Shown piece after piece: positions 23,130 through 31,996 of a stretch of DNA of 64,000 nucleotides. Within the stretch, counting starts at the first letter, position 1; each line of letters opens with the position of its first letter. The stretch covers positions 30,369 through 94,368 of the forward strand of contig PMUI01000098.1 in assembly GCA_003166955.1 (NCBI GenBank), given 5' to 3'. This DNA comes from Acidobacterium sp. (GTDB lineage: Bacteria > Acidobacteriota > Terriglobia > Terriglobales > Acidobacteriaceae). The position numbers and the translations under genes are program-made. The notes beneath the pieces are model-generated. The model saw only the letters and a list, made by a program, of their open reading frames with translations, was not told where the DNA came from and made no database searches.

Positions 23130-25913
23130 ATGAGTCATCTTTCAACAGCAGTTCATCGCGGTCTTGCGATCGGCTTGGTTCTCGCGCCCGGACTTTTGGT
23201 GCAACAAGCGCCTGTGGCGCGATCCGCCGCGGGACCGCACGATTCTCTGGCTCAATTGCGCCGCGGTTTCGCTTCTCCACCGATGGACGCGCGGCCGATG
23301 ATGCGGTGGTGGTGGTTTGGGCCAGCGGTGGAGCGCGACGAGCTGGCGCGCGAACTGCGGACGATGAAGGCGGGCGGCATCGGCGGTGTGGAGATTCAGC
23401 CGGTGTATCCACTGGCGCTCGATGATCCCCAGACAGGGTTCAGGAACATACGCTTTTTGTCGCCGGAGTTTCTCGCCATGGTCGGATTCGCTGCCGATAC
23501 GGCGCGAGAGCTCGGAATGCGGGTGAGCATCACGCTGGGTAGCGGGTGGCCGTACGGAGGCGCGTGGGTTCCGGCGACCGAAGCGGCGGGACGCTTGCGC
23601 GTGGAGGCTGTTTCTGTTTCTGGGAATGCGGACTCGGTTGCGGTGCCGGCGATGGAGAACGGAGAGACGCTGCTGGCGGCGTTTGTTGCGGCGGGAACGC
23701 CGGAACACTATGACGGGGAGCAAGCGCAGCTCGTCGAGAATCTGAAGGACGGGCGGCTGATTCTGCCCCCGGGACTGAACGGGACGCAGGTCGCGCTGTT
23801 TTTTATATCGAGCCGCACAGGGCAACAGGTGAAACGACCGGCCGATGGGGCAGAGGGGTTTGTGCTCGACCATTTCAGCGCGGTGGCGGTGCGGGATCAC
23901 CTGAAGAATGTGGGTGAGCCGCTGATGCGCGCATTTGGCGAGCATCCGCCGTATTCGGTCTTCAGCGACAGCCTGGAAGTTTACGAATCGGACTGGACGT
24001 CGGAGCTTCTAACGGAATTTCGTAACCGGCGCGGTTACGATTTAACGCCGCATCTGCCGGATCTGATCGCGGGAAAAGCGCCGGAGGCGGGCGACCTGCG
24101 GTTTGACTGGGCACGCACGCTCGCTGAGCTGATCGATGAGCATTATCTTGCGGCGATCAACACCTGGGCTCGCGCGCACGGCACGCAGTTTCGCTCGCAG
24201 AGCTACGGCATTCCGGCGGTGACTCTTTCCAGCAACGCGCTCGTCGATTTGCCGGAGGGCGAGGGATCGCAGTGGCACGGGCCATTTTCCTACACGCGCT
24301 GGGCCACGTCGGGAAGCCATGTTTACGGACGGCCGCTGACCTCGGCGGAGATATGGACTTGGCTGCATTCTCCGGCATTCCGCGCAACGCCGCTCGACAT
24401 GAAAGCGGAGGCGGACACATTTTTTCTGCAGGGCGTGAATCAGCTGATGGGGCATGGCTGGCCGTATTCGCCGGCATCGGCGGGAGAACCCGGTTGGTCG
24501 TTTTATGCGGCTGCGGTGTTCAACAACCACAATCCCTGGTGGATGGTGATGCCGGATGTGACGGGCTATCTGACGCGAGTGAGCTGGCTCTTGCGCCAGG
24601 GCAAGCCTGCCAACGATGTGGCCGTTCTACTGCCTGAGGAAGATGCGCAGGCGCAATTCAGTCTCGCGAAGGCCACGGTGAGCGATCGGATGCCGGAGTT
24701 GCTGGGGCCGGAGCTGATTCCCTCGATTCTCGATGCGGGGTACAACTTCGATTTCATCGACGCAGCGGCGATTGATCGCGTCGGCATCCGCTACCCGGTG
24801 CTGGTGATCCCCAACGTGGAGCGGCTGCCGCTCACGACGTACAAGAAGATCGCGGAATACGCGAGGAGCGGCGGGGTGGTCCTCGCCACGCAGAGGCTGC
24901 CGTCGCGCGCGCCGGGGTGGGTGGAGTCGAAGCGGGACAGCGCGGCCGTTCAGCAGGTTTCGCAGGAGTTGTTTGGGCCGGATGCGAAGTGGGTGAAGCT
25001 GATTGAGAAGACCTCGGATCTGGGGGCGGCGATGGGAGCGTTCCTGAAGGCGGATGCGGCGCTCGATCCGGTAACGCCGGAGGTTGGATTCATTCATCGC
25101 CGGCTTGCCGACGCGGACATCTATTTCGTCGCGAACACAGACAATCGCCGGCACACATTCACGGCGACATTTCGGACGGAAAGAAGCGCTGCGGAGTGGT
25201 GGGATCCCTTTAGCGGCAAAATTTCGGGCGCAGGGCGTGGGCCGGCGGTGAAAATGGATTTGGCTCCGTATGAATCGCGGGTGGTGGTCTTCTCGGATCA
25301 TGCGGCTCCGGCAAATGCAACCACGACGGCTACAAATTTCGCGCCGATCGATCTTAGCCACGACTGGCAGGTGACATTCGACAAGACCGGTATCCATGAA
25401 ACGATGCAGACCCTGCATTCATGGGCCGATGACAAGGCCGGAAAATACTACTCCGGGACTGTGACTTACACGCGAACGGTCGACGTTCCGGAGAACGCCG
25501 CGCGGGCCGGTTCGGTGTTGCTGGATTTCGGCGAGGGAAAGCCGGTAGAGCGCGCGAAGCTGAATTTGCCTGGCATGCGGACCTGGTTTGACGCGCCGTT
25601 GCGCGATGCTGCGCTCGTTTACGTGAATGGAAAATTCGCGGGACCCGTGTGGCACCCGCCTTTCACCGTCGATGTCGGACCGTTGCTGCATCCCGGTTCG
25701 AACGAGCTGAAGATCGTTGTCGCGAATACGGCCATCAATGAACTCGCCGGGCGGGCGCCCGCGGATTATCGATTGCTGTGGCTTCGCTATGGCAAGCGGT
25801 TCGCGCCCCAGGATATGGATCATCTTGAGCGGCTACCGTCCGGAATTCTGGGTCCGCTGCGGATGGTGCCGGCACCTGAGCCTTCGTCGTCTGCGGGGAG
25901 CCAGTCGCCGTAG
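23130..25913 (+). CDS. GH106 alpha-L-rhamnosidase
   Basis: A 927-residue secreted enzyme. The N-terminal hallmark MRWWWFGP followed by ELRTMKAGGIGGVEIQPVYP is typical of family 106, which removes terminal alpha-L-rhamnose from rhamnogalacturonan or other glycans. A signal peptide (GLAIGLVLAPGLLVQ) precedes it. The C-terminal ~200 residues resemble a galactose-binding-like jelly roll (NELKIVVANTAINELAG). It directly follows GH28 and precedes the L-rhamnose catabolic genes, which explains the order: release of rhamnose, then isomerisation and breakdown. Its ribosome-binding site is weak, so translation may be coupled to GH28. Confidence 0.88.
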   Translation: MSHLSTAVHRGLAIGLVLAPGLLVQQAPVARSAAGPHDSLAQLRRGFASPPMDARPMMRWWWFGPAVERDELARELRTMKAGGIGGVEIQPVYPLALDDPQTGFRNIRFLSPEFLAMVGFAADTARELGMRVSITLGSGWPYGGAWVPATEAAGRLRVEAVSVSGNADSVAVPAMENGETLLAAFVAAGTPEHYDGEQAQLVENLKDGRLILPPGLNGTQVALFFISSRTGQQVKRPADGAEGFVLDHFSAVAVRDHLKNVGEPLMRAFGEHPPYSVFSDSLEVYESDWTSELLTEFRNRRGYDLTPHLPDLIAGKAPEAGDLRFDWARTLAELIDEHYLAAINTWARAHGTQFRSQSYGIPAVTLSSNALVDLPEGEGSQWHGPFSYTRWATSGSHVYGRPLTSAEIWTWLHSPAFRATPLDMKAEADTFFLQGVNQLMGHGWPYSPASAGEPGWSFYAAAVFNNHNPWWMVMPDVTGYLTRVSWLLRQGKPANDVAVLLPEEDAQAQFSLAKATVSDRMPELLGPELIPSILDAGYNFDFIDAAAIDRVGIRYPVLVIPNVERLPLTTYKKIAEYARSGGVVLATQRLPSRAPGWVESKRDSAAVQQVSQELFGPDAKWVKLIEKTSDLGAAMGAFLKADAALDPVTPEVGFIHRRLADADIYFVANTDNRRHTFTATFRTERSAAEWWDPFSGKISGAGRGPAVKMDLAPYESRVVVFSDHAAPANATTTATNFAPIDLSHDWQVTFDKTGIHETMQTLHSWADDKAGKYYSGTVTYTRTVDVPENAARAGSVLLDFGEGKPVERAKLNLPGMRTWFDAPLRDAALVYVNGKFAGPVWHPPFTVDVGPLLHPGSNELKIVVANTAINELAGRAPADYRLLWLRYGKRFAPQDMDHLERLPSGILGPLRMVPAPEPSSSAGSQSP

Positions 25914-25986
25914 ATTGCTACCGTTTGTGTTCCGGAGGCAGTTTGATGTCTTCTTATGGTGAGCTTTTGAGACAGGAGAGGCAGAG

Positions 25987-27165
25987 TTGAGCGAGCATCA
26001 GGAGCGCGTGAGCCGTGCGCTGGATTCGTTGCGGGTCGAGCTGCCCTCCTGGGGATTTGCCAACACAGGAACGCGCTTCGGGAAATACCTGCAGGCAGAG
26101 GCCGCGACGACCATTGAGGAGAAGTTTGCGGACGCGGCGGAGGTGCACGCTCTGACCGGGGCGACGCCGACACTGGCGCTGCACGTTATGTGGGACTTGC
26201 CGGGAGGGCTGCGCGACACGCGGAAGATTCTGGACCTCGAAGAGGAGCACGGAGTTCGGGCGGGCTCGATCAATCCGAACCTCTTCGAGAGGCAGGAGTA
26301 CAAATTCGGATCGGTGTGCAATCCGGATCCGGGAGTGCGCAGGATGGCGCTCGATCATCTGCTGGAGTCGGTGGAGATCGCGAAGGCGCTCCGGTCGCGC
26401 GATGTTTCGCTGTGGCTTGCGGACGGGTCGAATTATCCGGGCACGCAAAGCATGCGGCGGCGCATTGACTGGATGGCGGAGGCGCTGCGGCAGGTGCATG
26501 GAGAGCTGGGCGCGGATCAGCGGTTGCTGGTGGAGTACAAACCGTTTGAGCCGGCGTTCTATCACACCGATCTGGGCGACTGGGGGATGGCGCTGCTGAT
26601 GGCGCGGCAAGCGGGCGAGAAGGCCGTGGTGCTGGTGGATACGGGGCACCATTATGCAGGCCAGAACATCGAGCAGATTGTGGTGTGGCTGCTGCGCGAA
26701 AAGCGGCTGGGCGGGTTCCATTTCAACGATCGGCGCTATGCGGACGACGATCTGACGCTGGGCTCCATCGATCCGTATCAGATTTTCAGAATCTTTCACG
26801 AACTGCTTTCCGACAGCGAGGCGCTGGCGACGACGGCGTTCATGATCGACCAAAGCCATAATCTGAAGGGCAAGATGGAAGCGATGGTGCAGACGGTTTG
26901 CACCGCGCAGGAGATTTTCACGAAGGCGGCGCTGGTGGATCGCGAGCGCCTGGCGGCGTTGCAGGATGAATGCCGGCTGGTGGAGGCGGAAGAATGCCTG
27001 CGCCAGGGTTTCTGGTTTGACGTACGGCCGCTGGTGCGGGAGTGGCGCGTTGCACGTGGCTTGCCGGAAGATCCGCTTGCGGCTCTGCGCGCAGGCGGGT
27101 ACGTGGAGCGCATCCGCAGCGAGCGCGGGGCGCGGAATGCTCAATCGGTTTCGAGTTATGCCTGA
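25987..27165 (+). CDS. rhaI: L-rhamnose isomerase, RhaI type
   Basis: A 392-residue TIM-barrel isomerase converting L-rhamnose to L-rhamnulose in the cytoplasm. It matches the xylose-isomerase-like RhaI class (Pseudomonas stutzeri type) rather than enterobacterial RhaA. Metal-site regions such as LVEYKPFEPAFYHTD, VLVDTGHHY and GFHFNDRRYADDDL carry the expected Glu, Asp and His residues. TTG 25987 is preceded by AGGAGAGG at good spacing. It is followed by the aldolase/dehydrogenase fusion and the kinase, forming a complete catabolic set. Confidence 0.9.
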   Translation: MSEHQERVSRALDSLRVELPSWGFANTGTRFGKYLQAEAATTIEEKFADAAEVHALTGATPTLALHVMWDLPGGLRDTRKILDLEEEHGVRAGSINPNLFERQEYKFGSVCNPDPGVRRMALDHLLESVEIAKALRSRDVSLWLADGSNYPGTQSMRRRIDWMAEALRQVHGELGADQRLLVEYKPFEPAFYHTDLGDWGMALLMARQAGEKAVVLVDTGHHYAGQNIEQIVVWLLREKRLGGFHFNDRRYADDDLTLGSIDPYQIFRIFHELLSDSEALATTAFMIDQSHNLKGKMEAMVQTVCTAQEIFTKAALVDRERLAALQDECRLVEAEECLRQGFWFDVRPLVREWRVARGLPEDPLAALRAGGYVERIRSERGARNAQSVSSYA

Positions 27166-27189
27166 ATCAACCATGGGGACGGTGAACGA

Positions 27190-29397
27190 ATGAAGACACT
27201 GACTGCGCTGCGCTATCTCGAGGATTTGTGGGATGAAAAGAGGGCCGCAACGCTGGACGAGCCCGAGCTGTTGGGCTACCGGTCGAATCTGCTGGGAACC
27301 GATCTGCGCATCACTAATTTCGCCGGCGGAAACACGAGCTCCAAGGTGGTGCAGGCCGATCCGCTGACCGGAGAAAAGACGGACGTGCTGTGGGTGAAGG
27401 GAAGCGGGGGCGATCTGGGGAGCATCAAGCGCGCGGGTTTTGCCACGCTCTACCTCGACAAGCTGCTGGCGATCGAGTCGCAGTATCGAGGCGTGGCCGA
27501 GGAAGATGCGGTCGTGGATTTGTATCCGCTGTGCACGTTCGGAGTGAACCCGACGGTCGCGTCGATCGATACGCCGCTGCATGGGTTCCTGCCTTTCCGG
27601 CATGTGGATCATCTGCATCCGGACTGGGCAATCGCGATGGCGGCCGCGGCGAACGGCAAAGAGAAGATGGAGGAGTTCAATCGGGAACTTGAGCACTCGC
27701 TGGTGTGGGTGCCGTGGCAGCGTCCGGGGTTTGAGCTGGCGATGATGATGCGGCGGGCGGCACGGGAGAATCCGGGCTGCGACGGCATTGTGCTGGGCGG
27801 GCACGGGCTGTTCACGTGGGGCGAGACACAGCGGGAATGCTATGCGAATACGCTGACGATGATCGACAATCTGGGGCAATTCGTGCAGGAGCACGTGGAG
27901 CGCAAGGGCGCGGCGATTTTCGGCGGAGCGGCGATGGCGGTGCGGGAAGACCGCAGGGACGTGGCGCTGGAGCTGCTGCCGTTTGTGCGCGGGCGCGTTT
28001 CGCAGCAGAAGCGGATGATCGGCAGCTGGTCGGACGGCGAGGATGTGTTGCGCTTCGTGAACTCGAAGGATGGCGCGGCGCTCGCGCATCTGGGCACGAG
28101 CTGCCCGGATCACTTCATCCGGACGAAGATTCGGCCGATGTTCGTTCCGGCCGCGCAGGCAGACGATGTTGCGACTCTGCAGAAAAAGGTCGAAGCGGCG
28201 CTGGAGACGTATCGCGCGGAGTACGCGGCGTATTACCAGAAGCATCGCGAGACGTCGTCACCGGCGATACGCGATCCGAACCCGACAGTGGTGCTGATTC
28301 CTGGGATCGGTATGTTCTCGTTTGGCAAGGCCAGGAGCGAGTCGAGGGTGGTGGGCGAGTTCTACACGAATGCGATTCACGTGATGCAGGGAGCGAGTGC
28401 GCTGGCGGGCAAGACGGCGGTGAAGGACGTGCCGCAGGCGGGAGCCGCAGCGCCGTGCGAGGCATTCGAAGTCTACACGAATTATGTGGCGCTGCCCGCG
28501 CTGGAGGCGTTCCGGATCGAGTACTGGCTGCTGGAGGACGCGAAGATTCGGCGGCAACCGGCGGAGAAGGAACTGAGCCGGAGGATTGCGCTGATTGTGG
28601 GCGGGGCAAGCGGGATCGGGCGCGCGACCGCGCTGCTGGCAGCGGAACGCGGAGCGCAGGTCATGATCGCGGATCGCGATGCGGCTGGGGCAGAAGCGGT
28701 AGCGCAGGAGGCGCAGAAGACGGCAGGCAAAGAAGCGATTGCTGCGACTGCCGTGGATATTCGCGACCGCGGCTCGATTGCGGCGGCGCTGCGCGACACG
28801 GTGGCGCACTTCGGTGGCCTCGACATTCTCATCAACACGGCGGCGATCTTTCCTTCGTCGCCGCAGGGGACGATCAGCGATGCGATGTGGTCGACGACGC
28901 TCGATCTGAATGTGACCGCGAATTATCTGCTGGCGGAGGAAGCTGCGAAGATTTTCGCTGCCGAGCAGATTGGCGGGAGCATTGTTCTGACGAGCTCGGC
29001 GAACGCGGTGGTCCCCAAGCGCGGCAGCGAAGCGTACGACGTGAGCAAGGCGGCGCTGAGTCATCTGGTGCGGGAGCTGGCTGTCTCGCTGGCGCCGGGC
29101 GTGCGCGTGAACGGCATCAGCCCAGCGACGGTGGTGAAGGGGTCGACGATGTTTCCGCGCGACCGCGTGATCGCGTCGCTGAACAAGTATGGAACTGCGT
29201 TCGACGCGGCGGCGACGGACGATCAGCTGCGCGACCTGCTCGCGGGGTTCTATGCAAAACGCACGCTGACGCATCAGCCGATTACGCCGGAGGAGTGCGC
29301 GCAGGCGATTCTGTTTCTCGCCGGACCGCATACGCGCTGCACAACGGGACATCTGATTCCGGTGGATGGCGGCCTGCCCGAGGCATTCTTACGGTGA
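27190..29397 (+). CDS. Bifunctional rhamnulose-1-phosphate aldolase / short-chain dehydrogenase
   Basis: A 735-residue cytoplasmic fusion. The N-terminal ~430 residues form a class II aldolase domain (NFAGGNTSSKV, WVKGSGGDLG, GHGLFTWG) that splits L-rhamnulose-1-phosphate to DHAP and L-lactaldehyde. The C-terminal ~260 residues form an SDR domain with VGGASGIGRAT (NAD-binding) and the SS...Y...K catalytic triad in SSANAV to YDVSKAAL, oxidising lactaldehyde. This architecture is known as RhaEW or RhaD-type 'rhamnose aldolase/dehydrogenase'. Its TGA overlaps the GTG start of rhamnulokinase. Confidence 0.92.
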   Translation: MKTLTALRYLEDLWDEKRAATLDEPELLGYRSNLLGTDLRITNFAGGNTSSKVVQADPLTGEKTDVLWVKGSGGDLGSIKRAGFATLYLDKLLAIESQYRGVAEEDAVVDLYPLCTFGVNPTVASIDTPLHGFLPFRHVDHLHPDWAIAMAAAANGKEKMEEFNRELEHSLVWVPWQRPGFELAMMMRRAARENPGCDGIVLGGHGLFTWGETQRECYANTLTMIDNLGQFVQEHVERKGAAIFGGAAMAVREDRRDVALELLPFVRGRVSQQKRMIGSWSDGEDVLRFVNSKDGAALAHLGTSCPDHFIRTKIRPMFVPAAQADDVATLQKKVEAALETYRAEYAAYYQKHRETSSPAIRDPNPTVVLIPGIGMFSFGKARSESRVVGEFYTNAIHVMQGASALAGKTAVKDVPQAGAAAPCEAFEVYTNYVALPALEAFRIEYWLLEDAKIRRQPAEKELSRRIALIVGGASGIGRATALLAAERGAQVMIADRDAAGAEAVAQEAQKTAGKEAIAATAVDIRDRGSIAAALRDTVAHFGGLDILINTAAIFPSSPQGTISDAMWSTTLDLNVTANYLLAEEAAKIFAAEQIGGSIVLTSSANAVVPKRGSEAYDVSKAALSHLVRELAVSLAPGVRVNGISPATVVKGSTMFPRDRVIASLNKYGTAFDAAATDDQLRDLLAGFYAKRTLTHQPITPEECAQAILFLAGPHTRCTTGHLIPVDGGLPEAFLR

Positions 29398-30824
29398 GCG
29401 AGGGGCCGGCGCTAGCCGCGATCGACCTGGGCGCGGAGAGCTGCCGAGTTTCCCTGTTGCAATGGCGGAACGATGAGCCGCACATCTCGATGGTGCGGCG
29501 CTTCGAGAATGGCCCGCGGGATCACGGAACCAGAGGGTGGCGCTGGGACCTGGAGCGCATCTGTGCGGAACTGGAAGCGGGGCTTCGGTCGTGCGCAGAG
29601 CTTGCGCCGGAAGGCATTGCGAGCATCGGCGTAACGGGATGGGCGGTCGACTACATGCGGCTCGATGAGAGCGGCAATCCGCTGGCGCCTCCGTTCTGCT
29701 ATCGCGACGAGCGGACGCAGTCGGCGATGGAGGCGGTGCACGACCTTGTTCCCGCCGCAACGCTGTACGCGCGTACCGGCGTGCAGATTCAGCCCATCAA
29801 CACGATCTATCAGCTCTATGCGGATCGGCGGAGCGGGATTCCGGATTCGGCGCCGTGGGTGAATCTGCCGGAGTACATTCTGCACTGGCTGGGTGCGCCA
29901 CGAGTCGCGGAGTACACGAACGCCACGCACACGGGGTTGATCGACGCAGAGACGCGGGGCTGGTCGGTGGAGATATTTTCGGCGGTGGGGTTGGATCGCG
30001 GAGCCGCGCCGGAGATTGTTGCGCCGGGAACGGCGCTGGGGCCGCCGCGGGACGATCTGCGGCGCCTGCCGGCGTTCGCGAAGACGCAGCTGATCGCGCC
30101 GGCGTGTCATGACACGGCCTCGGCGATTGCGGGAATTCCGGAGCGTCCGGGCAAATGGGCGTACATCAGCTCCGGCACGTGGTCGCTGGTGGGGACGGTT
30201 TTAGATCGCAGCGTGCGAACACCGGACGCGTTTGCGCGGGGATTCACGAATCTCGGCGCGGCAGATGGTGGAAATCTGTTCCATCGCGGCATTCCGGGGA
30301 TGTGGCTGCTGCGGCAATGTATGAGTCTCTGGGATCGGGATCGCGCGTGGGGAGTGACGGAGCTGATCGCCGAAGCGCGGCGGCTGCCCGCGCCGGAGGA
30401 TTTGCTGGACCTCGATGATCCAGCGCTGCTGCCACCCGGCGATATGATGGCGCGCATTAACGAACAGATGAAGCGGCTCGGTCTGCGGCCGTTGCCCGAG
30501 GGATGCGATGCTGCTCCGCAGTACGCGAACCTGATCTTTCACAGTCTGGCAGCGCGCTATGGATCGCTGCTGAGAGACATCGAGCAGATGACGGAGAGGC
30601 GGCCGCATCACATCTGCGTGGTCGGCGGGGGCAGCCAGAATGAGTATTTGAACATGCTGACCGCCAGGGCGACGGGGTTGCCGGTGCAGCGCTGCTCGAT
30701 CGAAAGCTCCACGCTTGGGAATTTCGCCCTACAATGGGCGCGGATCGAGCAGTCCTCAGGCTCGCTCTCGCCTCAGTCGATTGCGGACAAAGTGTCCGCG
30801 CTCGCCGGTGTGTTGGTTGCATAA
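29394..30824 (+). CDS. rhaB: Rhamnulokinase
   Basis: A 476-residue FGGY-family sugar kinase that phosphorylates L-rhamnulose. Visible motifs are AIDLGAESCRVSL (phosphate 1), ACHDTASA (catalytic Asp region), SSGTWSLVG (family hallmark) and the adenosine motif VVGGGSQNEYLN. GTG 29394 is chosen because it overlaps the previous stop (GTGA) with GAGG ~10 nt upstream; the long frame open before it is a shadow of the aldolase gene. RhaT follows after 27 bp. Confidence 0.92.
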   Translation: MSEGPALAAIDLGAESCRVSLLQWRNDEPHISMVRRFENGPRDHGTRGWRWDLERICAELEAGLRSCAELAPEGIASIGVTGWAVDYMRLDESGNPLAPPFCYRDERTQSAMEAVHDLVPAATLYARTGVQIQPINTIYQLYADRRSGIPDSAPWVNLPEYILHWLGAPRVAEYTNATHTGLIDAETRGWSVEIFSAVGLDRGAAPEIVAPGTALGPPRDDLRRLPAFAKTQLIAPACHDTASAIAGIPERPGKWAYISSGTWSLVGTVLDRSVRTPDAFARGFTNLGAADGGNLFHRGIPGMWLLRQCMSLWDRDRAWGVTELIAEARRLPAPEDLLDLDDPALLPPGDMMARINEQMKRLGLRPLPEGCDAAPQYANLIFHSLAARYGSLLRDIEQMTERRPHHICVVGGGSQNEYLNMLTARATGLPVQRCSIESSTLGNFALQWARIEQSSGSLSPQSIADKVSALAGVLVA

Positions 30825-30851
30825 ATCGCGCGAGCGCCGAAAGGAACAGGA

Positions 30852-31886
30852 ATGACCTCTGCCATTCTTGGCGGGATCGGCTGGCATATGGTCGGCGCTG
30901 CCTCGGCCGCGTCGTTCTATGCGCCTATCGAGAAGGTAAGGAAGTGGTCGTGGGAGACGACGTGGGCCGTCGCCGGCGTTTTCTCATGGGTGCTGCTGCC
31001 GACGATGGTGAGCATGATCCTGCTTCCGGATTTTCACGGATTTTATGCCGGGATTCCGGCGGGCGTTTTGACGAGGACGTTTCTGTTCGGCTGCATGTGG
31101 GGCGTCGGGAATGTGAACTACGGGCTGACCATGCGCTATCTGGGGATGTCGCTGGGGATCGGCGTGGCGATTGGCGTGACGCTGGTGGTGGGAACGCTGG
31201 TGCCGCCGATCATGCATGGACAGGTGGGCTATTTGTTCAGCAGCCGCAGCGGGCTCTTTACGCTGTCGGGCATCGGGCTGGCGCTTGTCGGGATCGCTAT
31301 CGTCTCGTGGGCCGGTCACCAGAAGGAACAACGGCTTGGCGTGCGCGCCGAGGAATTCAACCTCACGAACGGGCTGATGCTCGCAGTGGTGTGCGGGATC
31401 TTCTCGTCCGGGATGTCGTTCGCCATCGATGCAGCGAGACCGATTGCCGCGGCTGCGCAGCAGGTGGGCGTGAAACCGCTGTACGCAGCGCTGCCGAGCT
31501 ACGTGATCATCATGGGCGGCGGCGCGCTGGTGAACTTTGCTTACTGCTTTACGCGGCTGGCGTATCGGAAGGATCTTTCGGTGCGAGCGGACTGGTCGCA
31601 GACGGGGCGGACGCTGCTCGTGAACACCTGCATGGCGGCCTCGGGCGGCATCATGTGGTATCTGCAGTTTTTCTTCTACGCGTGGGGCGCAGCGAATATT
31701 CCCGTACATCTGAGCTTCGTGAACTGGATGCTGCACATGAGCGGGTATGTGCTGTTCGGCGGCATCGTGGGCCTTGCGCTCGGTGAGTGGCGCGGTGCTT
31801 CGGGCCGGCCCGTGCAGCTGCTGTGGAGCGGGATGGTGGTGATCATTGCGGCGGCGAACCTGGTTGGATTGGGGATGGCGACCTGA
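30852..31886 (+). CDS. rhaT: L-rhamnose/proton symporter
   Basis: A 344-residue inner-membrane transporter with ten predicted hydrophobic helices. It begins MTSAILGGIGWHMVGAASAA and contains the RhaT family core FLFGCMWGVGNVNYGLTMRY. It imports free L-rhamnose released by GH106. AAGGAACAGGA provides a clear ribosome-binding site. It is the last gene of the rhamnose operon. Confidence 0.93.
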   Translation: MTSAILGGIGWHMVGAASAASFYAPIEKVRKWSWETTWAVAGVFSWVLLPTMVSMILLPDFHGFYAGIPAGVLTRTFLFGCMWGVGNVNYGLTMRYLGMSLGIGVAIGVTLVVGTLVPPIMHGQVGYLFSSRSGLFTLSGIGLALVGIAIVSWAGHQKEQRLGVRAEEFNLTNGLMLAVVCGIFSSGMSFAIDAARPIAAAAQQVGVKPLYAALPSYVIIMGGGALVNFAYCFTRLAYRKDLSVRADWSQTGRTLLVNTCMAASGGIMWYLQFFFYAWGAANIPVHLSFVNWMLHMSGYVLFGGIVGLALGEWRGASGRPVQLLWSGMVVIIAAANLVGLGMAT

Positions 31887-31996
31887 GTCCCTGAAGCTTG
31901 CGATGGAGCGCGCAGTTTGGCCAGGAGACGCCTGAGCGTTTTCTGCATCTGAATATTGGCTGCCATTCATCCTCTTCTCAGTGAGAGCCAATCTTC

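Noticed and set aside
25954-28245. A 763-residue - strand open frame opposite rhaI and the aldolase fusion
   Set aside because: His/Arg/Gln-rich antisense translation of well-recognised genes; no domain visible.
27816-29393. Apparent 5' extension of rhaB by over 500 codons
   Set aside because: The extension lies out of frame within the aldolase/dehydrogenase gene; rhamnulokinase homology begins at GTG 29394.
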